DNA of 64,000 nt, taken from NCBI GenBank assembly GCA_001897375.1, contig MKSU01000016.1, positions 213,178-277,177 of the forward strand, read 5' to 3'. The stretch comes from Sphingomonas sp. 67-36 (GTDB lineage: Bacteria; Pseudomonadota; Alphaproteobacteria; Sphingomonadales; Sphingomonadaceae). This document shows, piece by piece, positions 37,277 to 45,200 of the stretch; positions within the stretch are counted from its first letter, which is position 1, and each line of letters opens with the position of its first letter. The position numbers were made by a program, and so were the translations under genes. The notes under the pieces were generated by a model. That model saw nothing but the letters and a program-made list of their open reading frames with translations, made no database searches and was not told the origin of the DNA.

Positions 37277-38164
37277 ATGCAAGTGAACGGACTGGTTGAC
37301 CAGCTTCAATCTGATGCCCTTGATCAGGGCAGCTCCGTTAGCGCCTTGTTGCGCAAGGTGAAGGTGGCCGCTGTCAAACTGGCACTCGGAGATGCGTTGG
37401 AATGGGTCCAACGGGAGCTTGATGGCTACAAGGACAAGGACGATCTGCCAGATTACCGAACGACGCGCGGTAATCCTGTTGGATGGAATCCGTACCACGG
37501 ATGGCAGCCGATGCTGTTCGCCGACGAGCGAATCAGCGACATGATTACGCAGGTGAGCCTTTTTGAGCCTGTTGGAAGCTTCGAAGCGATATTGAAAGAA
37601 AGCAGCAGCGGGACATTGCTCAAGCCTTTACCTGCGGGTCTCGTTGCGCAGATGAACAATATGTTCGGTTGGGACATCCCCAAAGCCGCTCTTGAGTTTC
37701 CCCGTGGATCGATCGTCAACGTCGTTGAACAGGTAAGAAATCTGGTGCTGGACTGGTCGCTGGAATTGGCTCGTGCGGGCATCAATGGCGAAGGAATGGC
37801 TTTCACGATGGAAGAACGGAAACGGGCGGCGGGTTCACAGATTCACATCGGACAATTGAATGGTAGTTTCAGCACCGGTGACGCGATTGGCGCAAACGCT
37901 CGTGTCAACATCGGATCGAATGACCACTCCATCAACAGGGCGAACGACTGTTCGGTGTTTCGGGACATTGAAATGGCTGCTGAGGCCATCGATGATCGAC
38001 AAATCCGAGCGGCAATATTGTCAGCCAATCGTGAAATGGAGAGAGCTTCCAGTGCATCGACTTTTGTCGGCGCGTACCAGAAGTTCATCGGGTTGGTGGC
38101 CGACCACATGGGGGTATTTGGCCCGATGCTCCCCGCGCTCACTGCTCTGTTGGCAGGACATTAG
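37277..38164 (+). CDS. AbiTii domain protein, putative abortive-infection factor
   Basis: A 295-residue protein whose first 185 residues match the AbiTii domain: LVDQLQSDALD...SALLRKVKVAA, EWVQRELDGYKD, DLPDYRTTRGNPVGWNPYHGW, and later QVRNLVLDWSLELARAGINGEGMAFT. AbiT is a lactococcal phage-resistance system in which AbiTii works with AbiTi. A short linker rich in polar and Gly residues (QIHIGQLNGSFSTGDAIG) leads to a helical C-terminal region of about 90 residues. The small gene upstream is placed like a partner, although I see no similarity to AbiTi. Placement as cargo between tra genes and a toxin-antitoxin pair fits phage defence; activity is inferred. Confidence 0.82.
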   Translation: MQVNGLVDQLQSDALDQGSSVSALLRKVKVAAVKLALGDALEWVQRELDGYKDKDDLPDYRTTRGNPVGWNPYHGWQPMLFADERISDMITQVSLFEPVGSFEAILKESSSGTLLKPLPAGLVAQMNNMFGWDIPKAALEFPRGSIVNVVEQVRNLVLDWSLELARAGINGEGMAFTMEERKRAAGSQIHIGQLNGSFSTGDAIGANARVNIGSNDHSINRANDCSVFRDIEMAAEAIDDRQIRAAILSANREMERASSASTFVGAYQKFIGLVADHMGVFGPMLPALTALLAGH

Positions 38165-38271
38165 GAAGATCGTTGCGTCGCGGTAGCCGGGGTAAGAGCA
38201 AGTGCCCGCCTAAAAGCCGTCACGACAATCCCGCAGACGGTGAAACACTCACCAAGGTAGCAGATTAAAGT

Positions 38272-38604
38272 CTAGGCCACGGCCTGCAATCCCTTGCGCT
38301 GAATGATGGAGAGCAACCGCAAGGCGGGGCCGCCCGGACGCTTCACGCCACGCTCCCAATCGGACACCAGATTGCGTGATACGTTGAGATAGGCGGCGAA
38401 CACCGGCTGCGAGACATGCTCGCGCTCGCGGATGGCGCGGATTTCATTACCCGCAAGTGTCGGAGCCGGAGCAAGGCACGCCTCGTCAAAGGTGCGTAGT
38501 GTCGCCCGCGACACTACGCCCGCATCGTGGGCATCGCTCATCATCTCATGGATCGCGCCCGCAATCTCGCTGCGGTAGCTCTTATCCTTCGTCATCGTTG
38601 CCAT
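38272..38604 (-). CDS. Helix-turn-helix antitoxin (HigA-like)
   Basis: A 110-residue protein with a C-terminal XRE-type helix-turn-helix (about 58-105: GNEIRAIREREHVSQPVFAAYLNVSRNLVSDWERG). The ATG at 38604 has GGAG seven bases upstream and overlaps the 3' end of the toxin gene, giving the toxin-first order of HigBA systems. It would bind and block the toxin and repress the operon, probably at the palindrome at 39,005-39,018. Confidence 0.85.
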   Translation of the reverse strand: MATMTKDKSYRSEIAGAIHEMMSDAHDAGVVSRATLRTFDEACLAPAPTLAGNEIRAIREREHVSQPVFAAYLNVSRNLVSDWERGVKRPGGPALRLLSIIQRKGLQAVA

Positions 38605-38971
38605 CTTCGATCTCCACCAGCGTTCCCGACGCCACCAGCCGGTCCAGTTCCTCGCCGCTCCATTCCAGCGCCTTGGCCGCTGCTTCACGTAGCAGCGCCA
38701 AATCCGCCTTCGATATATTCGCCTGCGCGCTCTTGGCGAAGCCAAAGGCGAATACCGCCCGGTCACCGTGCCGAAAGAGGATCAGCGTGCGATAACCGCC
38801 CGACTTGCCCTTTCCCAGCCGCGCTACCCGCTGCTTGATGACGCCGCCGCCAAGGTCGGCATCGATCAGCCCGCTTTCGGCCCGTTGCGCTGCATCGCGG
38901 AGGGCCGAATCATCTATTCGCTCTTTCCGCGCGAAACGCTCGAACCAGCCATTCTTGAAAATGCGGATGAT
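38582..38971 (-). CDS. RelE/HigB-type toxin with no standard start codon
   Basis: An open frame of about 129 codons encodes a RelE/ParE-superfamily toxin: RIFKNGWFERFARKERID, GLIDADLGGGVIKQRVARLG, GKSGGYRTLILFR, and FAFGFAKSAQANI. RelE-type toxins cleave mRNA on the ribosome. The frame is closed by TAG upstream, and between this stop and the conserved domain there is no ATG, GTG or TTG. AGGAG at 38,979-38,983 stands seven bases before two ATC codons (38,971 and 38,968); ATT at 38,962 is another rare candidate. So either a rare AUC/AUU start is used, which would keep the toxin scarce, or the start has been lost. It overlaps the antitoxin gene. Confidence 0.75.
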   Translation of the reverse strand: MIRIFKNGWFERFARKERIDDSALRDAAQRAESGLIDADLGGGVIKQRVARLGKGKSGGYRTLILFRHGDRAVFAFGFAKSAQANISKADLALLREAAAKALEWSGEELDRLVASGTLVEIEDGNDDEG

Positions 38972-39004
38972 GGCGGTTCTCCTGTCTCGATGGGGCTATA
39001 TAAC

Positions 39005-39018
39005 ACATAGCGTTATGT
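39005..39018. promoter_or_regulatory. Palindrome upstream of the toxin-antitoxin operon, probable operator
   Basis: ACATAGCGTTATGT is an inverted repeat of form ACATAnCGnTATGT, 34 bases upstream of the putative toxin start and next to an AT-rich CTATATAA. This is the expected place for autoregulation by the HigA-like antitoxin. Confidence 0.6.
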
Positions 39019-39492
39019 TTCAATGTGGAGAGCTAACGCTTGGGGATTCTGAAACGGAAAGAATCCCACGCCGTCTCACCACGTTGACGCAATCGGCACT
39101 GTAGTGCCTCCCCCTCTTGCGCGGCGGGACAAACCGATACAGCATAGCAACGAGGCAATGGCGGGCCACTGCAAAAGGCTCGTCATGCTGCGCGAATCCG
39201 AATCAGGCCCGTTGCGTCGGGCTGCTTCCTCTCTCGATAAACCGGCAAATGCCGTGGCTTATTTGTCACGGCCTGAAAAGAAACATGGAAGTATAGAACG
39301 GCAATATCAGCCCTATACTGCCGTCCACCGCCATGCGCTGCCGCTCACTGTCGTTCGCCACCGTTTCCCGCCGCTACCTACACTTAGACCGCCGTGAGCA
39401 CTATGCTCGCTACATCTCGGCTGGGCGGCTCTTGCGTGGCGGGTTAGAGTTGCCAATTCTTCGTTTCAGGGGGCTTGATCCACCGTCATAGA
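39019..39492. other. Intergenic region without a supported gene
   Basis: I find no gene with recognisable features here. Two interleaved inverted repeats occur: GTATAG/CTATAC (39,291-39,296 with 39,313-39,318) and ACGGCA/TGCCGT (39,298-39,303 with 39,319-39,324), which could form alternative hairpins. Confidence 0.5.
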
Positions 39493-39711
39493 ATGAAAGT
39501 CTGTCCCGTGAGTAACAAAGAAAGGATTATCCGTCTCAAGACCGTGCTGACCCGCACCGGGCTTTCCCGTTCCACCCTCTACCGCAAGATCGGCGAAGGT
39601 ACGTTCCCGCGCCAGGTGCCGATCAGCCTCCACGGCACCGGCTGGCATGAGTCCGCCGTCGATCGCTGGATTGCCGATCCTATGAGCTACCGCGAAGATT
39701 GCGCCAAATGA
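39493..39711 (+). CDS. AlpA family phage-type regulator
   Basis: A roughly 72-residue MerR-like DNA-binding protein of the AlpA type: IIRLKTVLTRTGLSRSTLYRKIGEGTFPRQVPI forms the winged helix, followed by GWHESAVDRWIADP. AlpA proteins activate excision or integrase expression in P4-like elements and islands. The start is uncertain: ATG 39493 or the GTG at 39508 (MSNKERII) both lack a strong ribosome site. It converges on the integrase gene 12 bases away. Confidence 0.85.
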   Translation: MKVCPVSNKERIIRLKTVLTRTGLSRSTLYRKIGEGTFPRQVPISLHGTGWHESAVDRWIADPMSYREDCAK

Positions 39712-39723
39712 CGCGAGGCCGGG

Positions 39724-40956
39724 CTACTGCCCGGCCTTTGCCTTGCGGAACGCGCCTTTGATGACCTTCGCGCCGTCGCGGAGGAAATCGAGATGGTCGG
39801 ACCAGTGCTGCATCATGCGGACGCGCTCGTCCCAATATTCGCCGCGCGTGTAGGCGCGGCGCACCGTGTTGTTGTCGCAATGGGCAAGCTGGCGCTCGAT
39901 CGCGTCGGGGTGCCATAACCCCATTTCGTTGAGCAACGTCGCCGCCATTGCCCGGAAGCCGTGGCCGGTCATTTCATCTTGGGCGAAGCCCATGCGGCGC
40001 AAGGCCGCGTTGATGGTGTTTTCCGACATGGGCCGATCCACCGAACGCAGCGACGGGAACAGGTAGCTGCTATAGTCCGCGTCATGCTCGATGGTCTCGA
40101 TAATGGCGAGCGCCTGCCGGGATAGGGGGATACTGTGGACGCGCCGCATCTTGGTCTTGTGCGACGGGATCGTCCACACGGCCTTGTCGAAATCGAAGTC
40201 GGCCCATTCGGCAAAGCGAAGCTCGCCGGGGCGCACGAACACATGGGGCAGGAGCCGCAACGCCGCCTTGGTGTTCGGATGCCCTTCGAATGCCTCGATG
40301 GCGCGCAGCAAGCCGCCTGCTGCGTTGGCGCTGGTGATAGCCGCGCGGTGGACGGGTTGGGGCGCAATGAGCGCGCCGCGCAGGTCCGCCGCCACGTCGC
40401 GCTCTGCGCGGGCCGTGGCGATGGCGTAGCGGAATATCTGGCTGGCAGTGCTGCGAAGGCGCTTGGCCGTCTCGTAGCGCCCTTTGCTCTCCATCTTGCG
40501 GAGCATCACCAAAAGCTCCTGCGCAGTGATGGAGGTGATAGGGCGCTGGCCGATGGACTCGTTGATGAAATCCAGCAGCCAGCGCAATTTCTTCATCGTG
40601 ACGGCAGAACGGCCCTCGCGCTCGACCTTCACAAGCCATTCGTCGGCCACGGCCTTGAAGCTGTTGGATGCCGCCACGGCCGCCGCGATGCGCTCAAGTT
40701 TGATCTGCTCGGCAGGATCGCAGCCGCGCGCGAGAACCTTGCGGGCCGCGTCCCGCTGCTCGCGGGCTTCGGCTAGGCCGGTATCGGGATACACTCCGAA
40801 CGCCAGTGTCTTTTGCTTGCCAAGGTGGCGGTAGTTCATGCGCCAATAACGGCCACCGTTGGGGGTGACATAGAGGAACAGCCCGTCGCCATCGGTGAGT
40901 TTGTAGGGCTTTGCGCGGCTCTTGGCCTTGGTGATTGCAACGGCGGTAAGCGCCAT
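39724..40956 (-). CDS. int: P4-type tyrosine integrase
   Basis: A 410-residue tyrosine recombinase with an N-terminal DUF4102 arm-binding domain (LTDGDGLFLYVTPNGGRYWRM), a core-binding domain (about 95-190) and a catalytic domain. Catalytic residues are visible: R242 in VRPGE, H332 and R335 in GHGFR, H359 in LAHCD and Y369 in RRAYTRGEY. AAGGAG lies eight bases before the ATG at 40956. It starts 165 bases from the 3' end of tRNA-Glu, the expected target of this family, and would catalyse insertion and excision of the 30-kb element. Confidence 0.95.
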   Translation of the reverse strand: MALTAVAITKAKSRAKPYKLTDGDGLFLYVTPNGGRYWRMNYRHLGKQKTLAFGVYPDTGLAEAREQRDAARKVLARGCDPAEQIKLERIAAAVAASNSFKAVADEWLVKVEREGRSAVTMKKLRWLLDFINESIGQRPITSITAQELLVMLRKMESKGRYETAKRLRSTASQIFRYAIATARAERDVAADLRGALIAPQPVHRAAITSANAAGGLLRAIEAFEGHPNTKAALRLLPHVFVRPGELRFAEWADFDFDKAVWTIPSHKTKMRRVHSIPLSRQALAIIETIEHDADYSSYLFPSLRSVDRPMSENTINAALRRMGFAQDEMTGHGFRAMAATLLNEMGLWHPDAIERQLAHCDNNTVRRAYTRGEYWDERVRMMQHWSDHLDFLRDGAKVIKGAFRKAKAGQ

Positions 40957-41020
40957 GATGGTATCTCCTTTTGGGGGAGGGCCGCGCTACCATCAGATAT
41001 ACCATCAACATGGTGGTATC
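40956..41020. repeat. Repeated TACCATCA motifs, possible integrase arm sites (right end)
   Basis: TACCATCA occurs at 40,988-40,995 and 41,000-41,007. Its complement TGATGGTA is at 40,956-40,963, and a one-mismatch copy TGGTGGTA is at 41,011-41,018. The extended copy TATACCATCA (40,998-41,007) is repeated at the other end of the element. Confidence 0.5.
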
Positions 41021-41120
41021 CGGTGGCACGAAGCCGCTCCGTATGGGATACCTATACCACGAAAAACCCGCAGAAATCAGTCACTTGTGACATCTTCTGG
41101 AACCCTCTGGGAGAGGATTT

Positions 41121-41135
41121 TGGTGACCCCTACGG
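41121..41135. repeat. Proposed right attachment site within tRNA-Glu
   Basis: The 3'-terminal 15 bases of tRNA-Glu including CCA; identical to 11,098-11,112 in direct orientation. The tRNA gene is kept intact, with the element on its 3' side. Confidence 0.75.
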
Positions 41136-41195
41136 GAATCGAACCCGTGTTTCAGCCGTGAAAGGGCCGCGTCCTAACCGCTAGACGAAGGGGCC
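41121..41195 (-). tRNA. tRNA-Glu (anticodon TTC)
   Basis: Complementary strand: acceptor GGCCCCT pairs with AGGGGTC (one G-T), D arm with GTCTAGCGGTTAGGAC, anticodon loop CTTTCAC (TTC), T loop TTCGATT and encoded CCA. It is the integration target of the element to its left. Confidence 0.96.
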
Positions 41196-41258
41196 GTTGG
41201 GCGGGGACGGCGGTTAGGCGACGGAAGCGGCGCGGTCAAGGCGGCAATCGCCCGGAAA

Positions 41259-43016
41259 TCAATCGGCCCATGCCGCATCGTCGAGATGCAGTTCCGCCGC
41301 GGGGCGCTGGCCCCACCTATCGACCTTCGCCCGCCCCGCCAGCCATAACCGGCGATGCGTGTCCGCGCCGAGCAACGCTTGCCCGAGCGGCGTGTCGGCC
41401 GCGCGGAAGGCCATCGCCTTGAAGCTGCGGCCGTCGTCACCGGCGACGATCGCGCGGACATGCCCGTTGCCGACCACGTCAACCCGCACCGGACGCACCC
41501 GCCCGACTGCGACGCGGGGGGAGGGCCAGCCGGTGCCATACGGGCCGCCGGCATCGAGCGCCGACACCAGTTCGGGGGTGACGCCGCCCGGCGCATGGAC
41601 CGAATCGACCAGCAGCGCGCGATCCGCCACCGCCGCCGTCACCTTTTCGGCCAACCGCTCCTCGAGGAAATCGGCGAGCGCGGGCACCTTCCCGCCGTCG
41701 ATCGTCAGCCCCGCCGCCATGGCATGACCGCCGCCCGCGACGAGCAGCCCAGCCTCTTTCGCGGCAAGCACCGCCTGCCCGAGATCGACGCCGGTGATCG
41801 ACCGGCCCGAACCCTTGCCGCCCCCCGCCTCATCCAGCGCGATGACGATCGCCGGCCGCCCGAGCTTTTCCTTCAGCCGCCCGGCGACGATGCCGATCAC
41901 GCCCGGATGCCAGCCGTCACCGGCGACCACCGTCACCGCGCGGCCGGCGGAGAGCAGCGCCTCGGCTGCTTCCTGCACCGCCATCTCGATCGCGCGGCGC
42001 TCCTCGTTCAGCCGATCCAGCTCGGCCGCGATCTCGCGCGCCTCGATCGGGTCGCGCGTGGTGAGCAGGCGCACGCCGAGGTCCGCACGGCCGACACGCC
42101 CGCCGGCATTGACCCGCGGGCCGAGCGCGAAGCCGAGATCGGTCGCGGTCGGCGCGCGCGTGAGGCGTGCGGCCTCCATCAGCGCGGTCAGCCCGATATT
42201 GCGCCGCGCGGCCATCACCTTCAGCCCCTGCGCGACGAAGGCGCGGTTGAGGCCGCGAAGCTGCGCCACGTCCGCGACGGTGCCGAGCGCGACGATATCG
42301 AGCAGTTCCATCAAACGCGGCTCGGCGCGCGTCGCGAACCAGCCGCGCCCGCGCAACTCGCGCAGCAGCGCCGCGCCGAGCAGGAAGGCGACGCCGACCG
42401 CCGCGAGATGCCCGTGCGCGCGCCCTTCCCCCTCGTCCAGCCGGTTCGGGTTCACCAGCGCCAGCGCGGCGGGCAAAGTGCTGGCGCATTGGTGGTGATC
42501 GACGACGATCACGTCGACCGGCGCGGCGCGCGCCGCCTCCAGCGCGTCGAACGCCTGCGCGCCGCAATCGACCGTGACGATCAGCGTAGCCCCCTCGCCC
42601 GCCAGCCGCACCAGCGCCGGGCCGGACGGGCCGTAGCCTTCCATCAGACGATCGGGAATGTACGGCCGCGCCTCCAGCCCAAGCTCGCGCAGCAGCAGGA
42701 TCATCAGCGCGGCGGAGGTGGCGCCATCGACGTCATAATCGCCGAAGATCGCGACCTGCTCGCCCCCCTCCACCGCATCGGCGAGGCGGGCGGCGGCGCG
42801 GTCCATGTCGCGGAAGATCGACGGGTCCGGCATGAAGCCGCGAATCGTCGGGTTGCGATGCAGGTCCAGCCCGTCGCGCGGACAGCCCCGCGCCAGCAGG
42901 AGCTGGGTGACGAGATCGTCGGGCACGAAATCCTCGCGCTGGTCCGCCGCGAGGGCACGCCAGCGCCACGGCTGGCCGAGGATCGATCGTTCGATGCCGA
43001 GGACGGGAGCGTTCAT
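41259..43016 (-). CDS. recJ: Single-stranded-DNA-specific exonuclease RecJ
   Basis: RecJ degrades single-stranded DNA 5' to 3' in recombination and repair. The 585-residue protein has the DHH-superfamily motifs: GDYDVDGATSAA (92-103), VDHHQC (172-177), a further PRVNAGGRVGRADLGV stretch, and the C-terminal DHHA1 motif GGGHAMAAGLT. Length is typical. It is the first chromosomal gene beyond tRNA-Glu, 63 bases away, and shows no sign of disturbance by the insertion. Confidence 0.95.
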   Translation of the reverse strand: MNAPVLGIERSILGQPWRWRALAADQREDFVPDDLVTQLLLARGCPRDGLDLHRNPTIRGFMPDPSIFRDMDRAAARLADAVEGGEQVAIFGDYDVDGATSAALMILLLRELGLEARPYIPDRLMEGYGPSGPALVRLAGEGATLIVTVDCGAQAFDALEAARAAPVDVIVVDHHQCASTLPAALALVNPNRLDEGEGRAHGHLAAVGVAFLLGAALLRELRGRGWFATRAEPRLMELLDIVALGTVADVAQLRGLNRAFVAQGLKVMAARRNIGLTALMEAARLTRAPTATDLGFALGPRVNAGGRVGRADLGVRLLTTRDPIEAREIAAELDRLNEERRAIEMAVQEAAEALLSAGRAVTVVAGDGWHPGVIGIVAGRLKEKLGRPAIVIALDEAGGGKGSGRSITGVDLGQAVLAAKEAGLLVAGGGHAMAAGLTIDGGKVPALADFLEERLAEKVTAAVADRALLVDSVHAPGGVTPELVSALDAGGPYGTGWPSPRVAVGRVRPVRVDVVGNGHVRAIVAGDDGRSFKAMAFRAADTPLGQALLGADTHRRLWLAGRAKVDRWGQRPAAELHLDDAAWAD

Positions 43017-43096
43017 CGCCCCCTATTGGCACGTTTCACCATAATAGTGACAGCCCGACGATGCGGAACGCGTCGCCGGGCTGCACGGGAGGGCGC

Positions 43097-43420
43097 TCAA
43101 CGCACCGTCGCGCTGGCCAGCCGGGTCTGCTGGCTCGCCGCGACGAGCGCCCCGCGCTGCGCATTGGCCAACGTCATCGTCTCGGCGCGGCAGCGGGTGA
43201 CATTCACCTTGCCCGCCGGATCGGCGCTGGAGGCCTCGCCGCAAACGCCGCGCACGGCATGGGCGATGCGGTGATCGAGCCGCCGCACATCGCCGGGGCG
43301 GGCGAGATCGAGATCGGCGTGATGCACCGCAACGGAGGGCGCCGGTCCGGCGCTCTGCGCAAAAGCGGGCGCGCCGACGAAAGCCGCGGCAAGCGCCGCG
43401 AGCGTCAGGATGGTCTTCAT
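43097..43420 (-). CDS. UrcA family protein, exported
   Basis: A 107-residue protein with a signal peptide (1-22, ending APAFAQS) and the UrcA pattern: a short beta start (VAVHHADLDLARPGDVRRLDHRI), then two spaced cysteines (VCGE...VTRCR). UrcA proteins are small periplasmic proteins typical of sphingomonads and caulobacters, with unknown function. CGGAGAC precedes the ATG at 43420. It is divergent from a LysR-type regulator, which may control it. Confidence 0.85.
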   Translation of the reverse strand: MKTILTLAALAAAFVGAPAFAQSAGPAPSVAVHHADLDLARPGDVRRLDHRIAHAVRGVCGEASSADPAGKVNVTRCRAETMTLANAQRGALVAASQQTRLASATVR

Positions 43421-43548
43421 GTGATGTCTCCGGGGGTGGAAGTCGTTCGCGTCGGCGCCGGCGCAACACCCATATAGTGCGGCCACACCGGGGATGACGA
43501 ACAACGATGTTGCGCACCCGTTCTGCAAAAGTGCAGAATGGCGGAGCG

Positions 43549-44430
43549 ATGCACGACTGGGGCGATATCCGGCATTTCCTGGCGGTGGCCGAAACCGGCA
43601 GCACGCTGGCCGCCGGCCGCGCGCTGCGCGTCAGCCAGACGACCGTCGCGCGCCGCATCACCGCGCTGGAGGCGGCGCTGAGCCTCGTGCTGTTCGAGCG
43701 GCGGCAGGCCGGCTATCTGCTCACCCCCGCCGGCGAGGCGCTCGTGGGGCAGGCGCGGGCGGCCGAGGAAGCGATGCGGCGGCTGGGGGACGAGGCGGCG
43801 CTGCTCGGCCGGACAGCTGGCGGCGCGGTGCGGCTCACCATGTCGCCGATCTTCGCCTTCACCTTCATGGCGCCGATCATCCGCGACCTGCGCGTCGCCC
43901 ATCCGGAAATCCGCATCGAGGTGGATACCAGCGAGGAAGTGCGCGATCTCGCCGGCGGGGAGGCCGATGTCGCGTTACGCGTCAGCAAGCAGCCGACCGG
44001 GGCGGGTCTTGTCTGCCGCCGGCTGACCCACGATCCCTGGACGGTCTATTGCAGCCGCACCTATGCCGAGCAGCATGGCGTGCCGCGACGGATAGAGGAA
44101 CTGGCGCGCGCGCCGTTCATCGGTGGCGGCGAGCCGGAGGTATGGGCGCAATACCAGCAATGGCTGATCGAGCACGGGCTGGAGGGGCAGGTGGTGATGC
44201 ACCACAACAGCTCGACCGGGCTGCTGGCAGCGGTGCGCGCCGGCATGGGACTGGCGGTGCTGCCGTGCCTCGCGGCGGACGGCGATCCCGATCTGGTGCG
44301 CTGCCTGCCGCCGCTCGACGGCGTTACCGTCAGCCTGTGGCTGGTCTATCACGAACGCTTCCGGCACGAGCCGCGGATCAGGGCCGTGCTCGATTTCCTC
44401 GCCCCGCGCATCCCGCGCTACGCGAGCTGA
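43549..44430 (+). CDS. LysR family transcriptional regulator
   Basis: A 293-residue LysR regulator: N-terminal winged helix (DIRHFLAVAETGSTLAAGRALRVSQTTVARRITALE) and a C-terminal periplasmic-binding-like effector domain (about 85-290). The helix-turn-helix is well conserved. I prefer the ATG at 43549 to 43507, because it gives the family N-terminus MHDWGDIRHF. It is divergent from the UrcA gene with 128 bases between them, the usual layout for an autoregulated LysR pair. The effector is unknown. Confidence 0.92.
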   Translation: MHDWGDIRHFLAVAETGSTLAAGRALRVSQTTVARRITALEAALSLVLFERRQAGYLLTPAGEALVGQARAAEEAMRRLGDEAALLGRTAGGAVRLTMSPIFAFTFMAPIIRDLRVAHPEIRIEVDTSEEVRDLAGGEADVALRVSKQPTGAGLVCRRLTHDPWTVYCSRTYAEQHGVPRRIEELARAPFIGGGEPEVWAQYQQWLIEHGLEGQVVMHHNSSTGLLAAVRAGMGLAVLPCLAADGDPDLVRCLPPLDGVTVSLWLVYHERFRHEPRIRAVLDFLAPRIPRYAS

Positions 44431-44431
44431 C

Positions 44432-45115
44432 TCAAGCGGAGGCTATCCAGGCGGCTTCGCGGAACCATTTGGTGACGATATATTTCACACCCTCGGTCAC
44501 CGCCGATCCCTCGTGCAGCGTCGCGGTGTTCGGGCTGCCGTCGGCGTTCATGTTGTTCCAGGCGAGCAGCAGCCCGCGCTTCGGCGCGACGCGCAGGCCG
44601 GCTTGGGGGAACCATGTAGCCCCGCCCTCCTCCACGTCGTTGAGGTAGATCATCGCGGTCCACGTCCGCTGCCCGCCGGTCGCCTTCATCGCCGGCCAGT
44701 AGCTTTCGGCCTGGTGGAAATAATCGTGATGCGGGCGGAATCGCTGGTCGACGGCATAGCGTTGGCCCTGCATCGTCTCCGCATTCTCGGGCGCGATGCC
44801 GAGCAGCGCGGCGATCCCCTCGTCGATTTCACGCACCTCGGGCTGCCAGCGCGGGAGGTCGCAGCTGTCGCTGGTGCGGAACGCGGTATCGCCGCGATCG
44901 GAAAGCAGGGTGGAAGGGCGCCGGTTGGCGTCGATCATCGCGATCAGCCGCTCGCAGCGGGCGGCGTCGAGATAGTCGCGGCAGCGATAGGCCAATGCGC
45001 GATCGCTCGGCAGCCGCTCCATCCGGGGGTTTGCGTCGAGCCGCGCCTGCACCTGCTCGCCGATGAAGCGCCGCACCGGGGAAGGCTGGCCGGGAGATCC
45101 GTAACTGGTCGTCAT
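44432..45115 (-). CDS. 2OG-Fe(II) oxygenase, prolyl 4-hydroxylase-like
   Basis: A 227-residue dioxygenase resembling the catalytic part of prolyl 4-hydroxylase alpha subunits. The iron ligands are in HHDYF (HxD), with the distal histidine in ATLHEGSAVTEGVKYIVTKWF, where a lysine or arginine binds 2-oxoglutarate. No signal peptide. The protein target is unknown; bacterial homologues hydroxylate prolines in translation factors. It converges with the LysR gene, with one base between their stops. Confidence 0.88.
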   Translation of the reverse strand: MTTSYGSPGQPSPVRRFIGEQVQARLDANPRMERLPSDRALAYRCRDYLDAARCERLIAMIDANRRPSTLLSDRGDTAFRTSDSCDLPRWQPEVREIDEGIAALLGIAPENAETMQGQRYAVDQRFRPHHDYFHQAESYWPAMKATGGQRTWTAMIYLNDVEEGGATWFPQAGLRVAPKRGLLLAWNNMNADGSPNTATLHEGSAVTEGVKYIVTKWFREAAWIASA

Positions 45116-45154
45116 GGTGCCGCCACTTTGCGCGGGTCGCGCCGGATGACAAGC

Positions 45155-45178
45155 GGGCGCCGTCGCGAAACGGCGCCC
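45155..45178 (-). terminator. Hairpin between the RcnB-like and hydroxylase genes
   Basis: A 9-bp GC-rich stem (45,155-45,163 with 45,170-45,178) follows the RcnB-like gene stop. There is no T run after it on the minus strand, so intrinsic termination is only possible. Confidence 0.4.
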
Positions 45179-45200
45179 GCCCTGTCCTGATCGCGGTGGC

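Noticed and set aside
39104..39397. A 97-codon open frame upstream of the AlpA-like gene
   Set aside because: It has no family features and starts without a ribosome site; it could not be supported.
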